Source of the DNA: Paraburkholderia lycopersici
GTDB taxonomy: Bacteria > Pseudomonadota > Gammaproteobacteria > Burkholderiales > Burkholderiaceae
NCBI RefSeq assembly: GCF_900096975.1
Contig: NZ_FMYQ01000003.1
Location: forward strand, 292,406-356,405
Reading direction: 5' to 3'
Length of the DNA stretch: 64,000 bases
In this document: positions 58,995 through 64,000 of the stretch, piece by piece
How the letters are laid out: every line of letters begins with the position of its first letter
Numbering within the stretch: position 1 is the first letter of the stretch
Position numbers and translations under genes: made by a program
Notes under the pieces: model-generated
What the model was told of the DNA's origin: nothing
The model's database searches: none
What the model saw: the letters and a program-made list of their open reading frames with translations, nothing else

Positions 58995-59888
58995 TTATGA
59001 CCCGCGAAGGGCCTCGCCGTCGAAGAAACGGCGCGCGATCGCAATCTGACCGGCCGCGAGGAACGCGGGCGCATGTCCCACGCCGGCAATTTCGACACTC
59101 GAAACGTTGCGCCCTGTCTCGATCATCTTCGCTGCGGTTTCGCGCGAAAGCAGGTCCGAAAGCGCCCCGCGCACAACGAGCACCGGCCCTTCGAACGCAG
59201 CGAGCGCGCGCCACAGATACCTTTCGCCCTCCTCGTTCTGTTCGGGCGTGACCGACTTGAACGGCTCCGCGACGCGCGGGTCGTAGCGATAGCGCCACTG
59301 CCCCTCCACTTCGTGCAGCAACGGCGTATTGATCTCGCGCCACTCCTCGGCACTCAGCGGACCGAACGACGCCGCCAGAAGCGCAGCATTGTCGATGCCA
59401 TCCTGCAACGTGGCGAAACGCTCGTCGCGACCGACGTATTCGCCGATGCGTTCAAGCGACGCGGGCTCGATATGCGGCCCGATGTCGTTGAGCAGCATGC
59501 GGCGAATGGGCGTGCCCGGCAACCCCGCGAGCGCCATACCGATGAGGCCGCCCATCGAGGTGCCGAACCAGTCCACCTGCTCCACGCCGGTGCGCGCGAT
59601 CAACGTGACCATGTCCGCCACGTACTGCGCGACGCCGTAGCCTCGCGGATCGGGTAGCCACGACGAGAGCCCGCGCCCGGCCACATCCGGGCATACGACG
59701 CGATATTCATCGGCCATCGCGGCAGCGAAACGGTCGAAGTCGCGGCCCGAACGCGTGAGCCCGTGCACGCACACAAGCACACGCGGATTGGCGGGGTCCC
59801 CCCACTCGGTATACGCGATGCGGTGCAGGCCCACCGGACTCAGACACTGGACATATCGCTGGCGCGGCACGGCGGTCGTTTCGGTCAT
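58995..59888 (-). CDS. Alpha/beta hydrolase
   Basis: 297 residues. The nucleophile elbow GTSMGG is near residue 108, after VCVHGLTRSGRDFDRFAAAM (oxyanion-hole HG) and CPDVAGRGLS. The Asp appears in VLVVRGALSDLLS and the His in VEIAGVGHAPAFL, completing the triad. The substrate cannot be deduced. GAGGACC precedes the ATG at 59888. It is transcribed towards the RidA gene and may share its transcript. Confidence 0.88.
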   Translation of the reverse strand: MTETTAVPRQRYVQCLSPVGLHRIAYTEWGDPANPRVLVCVHGLTRSGRDFDRFAAAMADEYRVVCPDVAGRGLSSWLPDPRGYGVAQYVADMVTLIARTGVEQVDWFGTSMGGLIGMALAGLPGTPIRRMLLNDIGPHIEPASLERIGEYVGRDERFATLQDGIDNAALLAASFGPLSAEEWREINTPLLHEVEGQWRYRYDPRVAEPFKSVTPEQNEEGERYLWRALAAFEGPVLVVRGALSDLLSRETAAKMIETGRNVSSVEIAGVGHAPAFLAAGQIAIARRFFDGEALRGS

Positions 59889-60175
59889 CGCGGGGTCCTC
59901 ACTCAAAGACAGTCCAAGGCTTTCGGCCGATTGTAAACGGCTTTTGCCTCGCGGCATGGGCAGCAACGCCCCAAACAAACGCCCGCTCAGGCGCTTGCGG
60001 CCTGCTTCGTGGAGCAACGAGACGGACTTCGCGCCGCGCACCGCCTGGTCATTTAGCCTATACCGTTCGGCCGAGGTTTCAACGAAGCGCCGACGCGCAA
60101 CAATGCAAGCACCGCAAAACGAAACGGGCGAGACCGAAGTCCCGCCCGTCGAGAATCATGCTTATGCTACGACGC

Positions 60176-60817
60176 TCAGCTCACGGCGCTCACATCGAGC
60201 GGCGCACCGGTCTTCGCCTCGATCTCGTCCACTGTCACGCCAGGTGCGAGCTCGGTCACCTTGAGGCCCGCTTCGCCTACCTCCATCACGCCGAGGTCGG
60301 TAATGATCACGTCCACGACGCCCACTCCCGTGAGAGGCAACGTGCAGGATTCGAGAATTTTGTGCTGGTCGCCCTTGGCTACATGCTCCATCAGCACGAC
60401 CACGCGACCGACGCCTGCCACGAGGTCCATTGCGCCGCCCATGCCCTTGATCATCTTCCCGGGGATCATCCAGTTGGCCAGGTCGCCCTTCTCGCTCACC
60501 TGCATCGCGCCGAGGATGGCGAGGTTGATGTGGCCGCCGCGAATCATCGCGAACGAGTCAGCCGAAGAGAAGATCGAAGAGCCCGGCAGCGTCGTCACAG
60601 TCTGCTTGCCGGCGTTGATCATGTCCGCGTCCACCTCGTCGTCGGTCGGGAACGGGCCAATGCCGAGCAGGCCGTTTTCCGACTGCAGCCACACCTCAAC
60701 ACCCGCGGGCACGTGGTTGGCCACAAGCGTTGGCAGGCCGATACCGAGGTTCACGTAGAAGCCGTCCTGCAGTTCCTTCGCCGCGCGCGCGGCCATTTCG
60801 TCACGATTCCATGCCAT
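60176..60817 (-). CDS. scoB: Succinyl-CoA:3-ketoacid CoA-transferase subunit B
   Basis: 213 residues. The catalytic Glu is in [10 protein letters not shown] near residue 47, after [46 protein letters not shown] is typical of the beta subunit. With ScoA it moves CoA from succinyl-CoA to acetoacetate for ketone body or PHB use. It follows scoA by 15 bp. Confidence 0.95.
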   Translation of the reverse strand: MAWNRDEMAARAAKELQDGFYVNLGIGLPTLVANHVPAGVEVWLQSENGLLGIGPFPTDDEVDADMINAGKQTVTTLPGSSIFSSADSFAMIRGGHINLAILGAMQVSEKGDLANWMIPGKMIKGMGGAMDLVAGVGRVVVLMEHVAKGDQHKILESCTLPLTGVGVVDVIITDLGVMEVGEAGLKVTELAPGVTVDEIEAKTGAPLDVSAVS

Positions 60818-60832
60818 GGTCGGTCTCCTTCC

Positions 60833-61552
60833 TCAGTTGCCCGCCGGGCTGCCCGATGCGGCGCGCACGGTGCGTTGTTCGATGCGCTTTTCCGGGTGCG
60901 CGTTGAGCACGATGCGCTGCACGAAGATGCCCGGCGTATGGATTGCGTCCGGATCGAGTTCGCCGTTTTCGACAATCTCTTCCACTTCCACCACCGTGAT
61001 TCTGCCCGCCATCGCGCACATCGGGTTGAAGTTGCGCGCCGTGCGGCGATAGATGAGGTTGCCCGACTTGTCGGCCTTCCAGGCCTTCACGAGCGCGACG
61101 TCGGCCGTGAGCGAATGCTCGAGCACATAGTGCTTGTCGCCGAACTGGCGTGTTTCCTTGCCTTCGGCGATCAACGTGCCGAAGCCGGTATTCGTGAAGA
61201 ACGCCGGAATGCCGGCGCCGCCGGCGCGCAGTTTCTCCGCCAGCGTGCCCTGCGGCGTGAATTCGAGTTCGAGTTCGCCCGACAGATACTGGCGCTCGAA
61301 TTCCTTGTTTTCGCCCACATACGACGAGATCATCTTCCTGATCTGGCGCGTCTCCAGCAGCAGGCCAAGGCCGAAGCCGTCCACGCCTGCGTTGTTGCTG
61401 ATGCAGGTAATGCCCTTTACACCAGAATCGCGCAGCGCGCCGATCAGCGCCTCGGGAATGCCGCACAGCCCGAAGCCGCCAACGGCGAATGTCTGTCCGT
61501 CCTTGACGATGCCTTCGAGCGCGGCTGCCGCGCTTTTGTAGACCTTGTTCAT
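60833..61552 (-). CDS. scoA: Succinyl-CoA:3-ketoacid CoA-transferase subunit A
   Basis: 239 residues. The CoA-transferase alpha pattern is clear: [57 protein letters not shown] and the typical [28 protein letters not shown]. The start MNKVYKS is at ATG 61552. It is the first gene of the scoAB pair and lies divergent from a PAS-LuxR regulator 258 bp away. Confidence 0.95.
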   Translation of the reverse strand: MNKVYKSAAAALEGIVKDGQTFAVGGFGLCGIPEALIGALRDSGVKGITCISNNAGVDGFGLGLLLETRQIRKMISSYVGENKEFERQYLSGELELEFTPQGTLAEKLRAGGAGIPAFFTNTGFGTLIAEGKETRQFGDKHYVLEHSLTADVALVKAWKADKSGNLIYRRTARNFNPMCAMAGRITVVEVEEIVENGELDPDAIHTPGIFVQRIVLNAHPEKRIEQRTVRAASGSPAGN

Positions 61553-61809
61553 CTGTGTGTCCCTTCCTTTTATGGAAATCCGCCAATCCGGGCTGGCGCG
61601 CGGACGTCGATCGCGTCCGGATGCCCCATTCTAGTCATGCCCCGGTGGCGTTGCCGTGAAGCCGGCCGCCCGGACGGGCTGTGCAAACGCGCTGAAAAAC
61701 AGCCATGCGAACATTGCGAGCAGTCCTCCGATGGGTGCAAAGCGTACGCTGGCAGCCTGTTGCGGCACAATACGCAAAACTACATAAAGCAATACCCGCA
61801 CCGCCCGTC

Positions 61810-62382
61810 ATGGCCGCTACCTCCAAACCCGAAGAACACTCCGCCCTCGACTACCGGACCGCCTTTCACCTGGCGCCGATCGGCCTCGTGCTTTCGCGCG
61901 AACGGACCATCGTGGATTGCAACGATCAGGTCGCCGCCATTTTCCGCTGCGCGCGTGAGGCGCTGATCGGGCAATCGTTCCAGGTGCTCTACCCCTCCAC
62001 GGACGAATTCGAGCGCATTGGCGCACGCATTCCGCCGATCATGACGGCGCAAGGCAGCTACGCCGACGACCGCATCATGAAACGCGCCGACGACGAGCTT
62101 TTCTGGTGTCACGTCACGGGACGCTCGCTCGACCGTGCCGCGCCGCACGCGGCGGGCGTCTGGACCTTCGAGGACCTGAGTGCGACGCGGCGCGTGGCGG
62201 TCGAACTCACGCCGCGCGAGCGCGAGATTGCCGCGCAGCTCGTCACCGGCAAAACCAGCAAGCAGATCGGGCGAATTCTGGCGATCAGCTCGCGGACCGT
62301 GGATGTCTATCGCGCGCGGCTCATGCGCAAATACGACACGGGCAACGCCACGGAGTTGCTGCAGCGGCTGCTGGGGCAGTGA
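61810..62382 (+). CDS. PAS-domain LuxR-type transcriptional regulator
   Basis: 190 residues. A PAS-like sensor occupies residues 10-110 (YRTAFHLAPIGLVLSRERTIVDCNDQVAAIFRC). The LuxR helix-turn-helix follows: LTPREREIAAQLVTGKTSKQIGRILAISSRTVDVYRARLMRKY. There is no response-regulator receiver domain, so it probably senses a small molecule or redox state directly. Divergent from scoAB and therefore a candidate controller of it. ATG 61810 was chosen; a longer frame is possible. Confidence 0.85.
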   Translation: MAATSKPEEHSALDYRTAFHLAPIGLVLSRERTIVDCNDQVAAIFRCAREALIGQSFQVLYPSTDEFERIGARIPPIMTAQGSYADDRIMKRADDELFWCHVTGRSLDRAAPHAAGVWTFEDLSATRRVAVELTPREREIAAQLVTGKTSKQIGRILAISSRTVDVYRARLMRKYDTGNATELLQRLLGQ

Positions 62383-62395
62383 AAGCGCTCGACAG

Positions 62396-62836
62396 TCAGC
62401 CTACCCGGTCGGATTTGACCAGCCCCGCATGCTCTATGGTCGAGCGCAGCATGTCGGGAATCGGCACCGATTTGCCGGCCGCGTAGTCGATCCACACGCA
62501 GCGAGCGTTGCCGCGCGCGTAGAGGGTGTCCGGCTCGTCGGCGCGGCGCAGTTCGAAACCGGTGTCGAAGCTGCTGCGGCCAGGCTGGCCAACCGTCATC
62601 GTGCAAACAATGTCGCCCGGGTAGTGGAGCTGCTTGAGAAATTCCATCGATGCGTTGACGATCACCGGCCCCTGACCATCGCCGCTCTCGGCGGCAACGC
62701 CCAGATGCTCGAACCAGGAAATTCGCACCTGCTCCATGTAGCGGAAATAGATCGTGTTGTTCACGTGGCCGAACGCGTCCATGTCGCCCCAGCGGATCGG
62801 CATGGTCATTTCAAATACGGGATGGTAGTCACTCAT
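62396..62836 (-). CDS. Hotdog-fold acyl-CoA thioesterase (4HBT/YbgC type)
   Basis: 146 residues. The family signature is RWGDMDAFGHVNNTIYFRYMEQVRI at residues 15-39, with the catalytic Asp (DAFGHVNN) as in 4-hydroxybenzoyl-CoA thioesterases. It hydrolyses some acyl-CoA. It shares the minus strand with the SDR gene 60 bp upstream and converges on the LuxR gene, leaving only 13 bp between stops. Confidence 0.9.
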   Translation of the reverse strand: MSDYHPVFEMTMPIRWGDMDAFGHVNNTIYFRYMEQVRISWFEHLGVAAESGDGQGPVIVNASMEFLKQLHYPGDIVCTMTVGQPGRSSFDTGFELRRADEPDTLYARGNARCVWIDYAAGKSVPIPDMLRSTIEHAGLVKSDRVG

Positions 62837-62895
62837 TGCACTTCAACGTTGTTGCGATAGGACAGAATGCCGGCGGCCGGACTCGCCGCCCGGCG

Positions 62896-63675
62896 TCAGG
62901 TGAGTCCGAAGCCGTCGTCGGCGGTGATGATCGAGCCGTTCATGAACGACGACTCGTCGGCGGCGAGCAGCAACAGCAAGCCATCCAGGTCTTCGGGCTT
63001 GCCGACCCGGTGGCGCGGCAGCATCGAAACGAGCTTTTGCCCCTGCTCGGTCGACCAGTGGTGATGGTTGATCTCGGTGTCGATGTAGCCGGGGCAGATC
63101 GCGTTCACGTTGATCCCGTGGCGGCCCCATTCGAGCGCCATCGCCTTCGTCATGTGAACGACGGCAGCCTTGCTGATCGCGTAGAGGCCGATTTGCGGCA
63201 GCACGCGCAGGCCCGCCACGGACGCGATGTTGATGATGCGGTAAGCCGGCTTCGGGCCGCCGCCGTTACCGCGCATGATCATGCGCCTCGCGACTTCCTG
63301 GGCCACGAAGAAGGCGCCGCGCGTGTTGGTATCGAACACGTATTCGAAGTCGGCGGGCGTGACGTCCGCGAGCTTTTGCGTCGTGGAGACGCCCGAATTG
63401 TTGACGAGGATGTCGATCGTCCCCGCCTCCGTTTCCGCATGCGCCACCGCAGAGCGGATGCTCTGGTAGTCGGTCACGTCGAGCGAAACGACGTGCGCGG
63501 CGCCCCCGCTGGCTTCGATTTCGGCGCGCAATTCCTTGAGCCGCTCCACGCGGCGGCTTGCGAGCACGACCTTCGCACCCGCTTGGGAGAGCACCTGGGC
63601 GAAGCGCTTGCCGAGCCCGCTGGACGCCCCGGTGATCATCGCAACCTTGCCTTCCAGATTGATCGAACGGCCCAT
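62896..63675 (-). CDS. Short-chain dehydrogenase/reductase (SDR)
   Basis: 259-residue classical SDR. The cofactor motif TGASSGLGKRFA is at residues 15-26. LDVTD, LVNNSGVS (NNAG variant), the catalytic Ser in IINIASVAG and YAISK (Tyr-x3-Lys) follow, then PGYIDTEI. An Arg-rich ASRRVER region after strand 2 hints at NADP preference. AGGAAG precedes the ATG at 63675. Next to the thioesterase and divergent from the ETF-QO gene, suggesting acyl-CoA metabolism. The substrate is not known. Confidence 0.9.
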   Translation of the reverse strand: MGRSINLEGKVAMITGASSGLGKRFAQVLSQAGAKVVLASRRVERLKELRAEIEASGGAAHVVSLDVTDYQSIRSAVAHAETEAGTIDILVNNSGVSTTQKLADVTPADFEYVFDTNTRGAFFVAQEVARRMIMRGNGGGPKPAYRIINIASVAGLRVLPQIGLYAISKAAVVHMTKAMALEWGRHGINVNAICPGYIDTEINHHHWSTEQGQKLVSMLPRHRVGKPEDLDGLLLLLAADESSFMNGSIITADDGFGLT

Positions 63676-63851
63676 TTCCGCTTCCTGTTCAGAGGTGAAT
63701 AAGCGCCAGAACGCCGCGCTACCAGCACGCCAATTCGAGCGCCAACAAATAGAACGGTCGTGCTAATCATTGCCTGCTGGGTTGCGGCACGGGGAACGTT
63801 ACCCGACAATACGAACCCGAAAAAAGTATTCTAATGGCAAGAGGAGCATTG

Positions 63852-64000
63852 ATGACCCCCGCAAGTCTTTTGGAGCAATACGGCCCACGCGAGTCGATGG
63901 AATACGACGTGGTGATCGTCGGCGGCGGCCCCGCCGGACTTTCCGCGGCGATCCGCCTGAAGCAGCAGGCCGCGGAAAAAGGCGTCGAAATCGGCGTCTG
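63852..64000 (+). CDS. Electron-transfer flavoprotein-ubiquinone oxidoreductase, N-terminal part (3' end outside window)
   Basis: Only the first 49 codons are inside. MTPASLLEQYGPRESMEYDVV is followed by IVGGGPAGLSAAIRL, the FAD-binding motif, then KQQAAEKGVEIGV. This opening matches ETF-QO, which passes electrons from ETF (fatty acid and amino acid oxidation) to ubiquinone in the membrane. GAGGAGC precedes the ATG. Identification rests on the N-terminus alone. Confidence 0.82.
   Translation, partial: MTPASLLEQYGPRESMEYDVVIVGGGPAGLSAAIRLKQQAAEKGVEIGV

Overview
The window reads as chromosomal DNA of a betaproteobacterium of the Burkholderiaceae, most likely Paraburkholderia, Caballeronia or Burkholderia. 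Reasons are the high GC content with strong GC3 bias, the gene order thrS-infC-rpmI-rplT-pheS-pheT-ihfA-merR-tRNA-Pro, the short lipoproteins, scoAB, and an ETF-ubiquinone oxidoreductase at the right edge. It is mostly core and metabolic sequence. I see no prophage, insertion sequence, integrase, CRISPR array or conjugation gene.

Layout, left part. The 3' part of proP (1-886) converges on a minus-strand cluster of a flavin disulfide reductase, a cupin and a phosphoesterase (972-3281). A telomere-like GGGTT/GGGTC repeat lies in the leader of that cluster. Next come a GST, small exported proteins and a tRNA-Leu(UAA) interrupted by a group I intron (6520-6885). A LacI-type regulator is followed by a four-gene ABC importer and a GpdQ-like phosphodiesterase (7056-13037), probably a system for taking up and cleaving an organic phosphodiester. 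Then come transporters, a bacterioferritin/DUF1328/entericidin stress cluster, rnk, a TPP riboswitch with thiC (17700-19859), lipoproteins, a lactate permease and bamC.

Middle part. An apparently SOS-controlled DNA repair operon (25222-29252) has a consensus LexA box, a FAN1-type VRR-NUC nuclease, and an XPD/DinG-type iron-sulfur helicase with its own N-terminal PD-(D/E)XK domain. A Clp/Hsp100 ATPase resembling stand-alone ClpG/ClpK disaggregases converges on it. The D-xylose regulon follows: xylA, xylB, xylF, xylG and xylH on the minus strand, a divergent xylR and then galM. Two copies of a 33-bp split motif lie in front of xylA and xylB.

Right part. This holds a 3-hydroxyacyl-CoA dehydrogenase, a PagL-like lipid A deacylase with 10-bp iterons upstream, two transporters and tRNA-Pro. 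The translation cluster is next, with infC starting at ATC and a terminator/attenuator between rplT and pheS, followed by tRNA-Val, relA, a RidA protein and an alpha/beta hydrolase. The succinyl-CoA:3-ketoacid CoA-transferase pair has a divergent PAS-LuxR regulator. The window ends with a thioesterase, an SDR enzyme and the start of the ETF-QO gene.

All calls come from reading the sequence and its translations. No database search or folding program was run, and family names rest on recognisable motifs.
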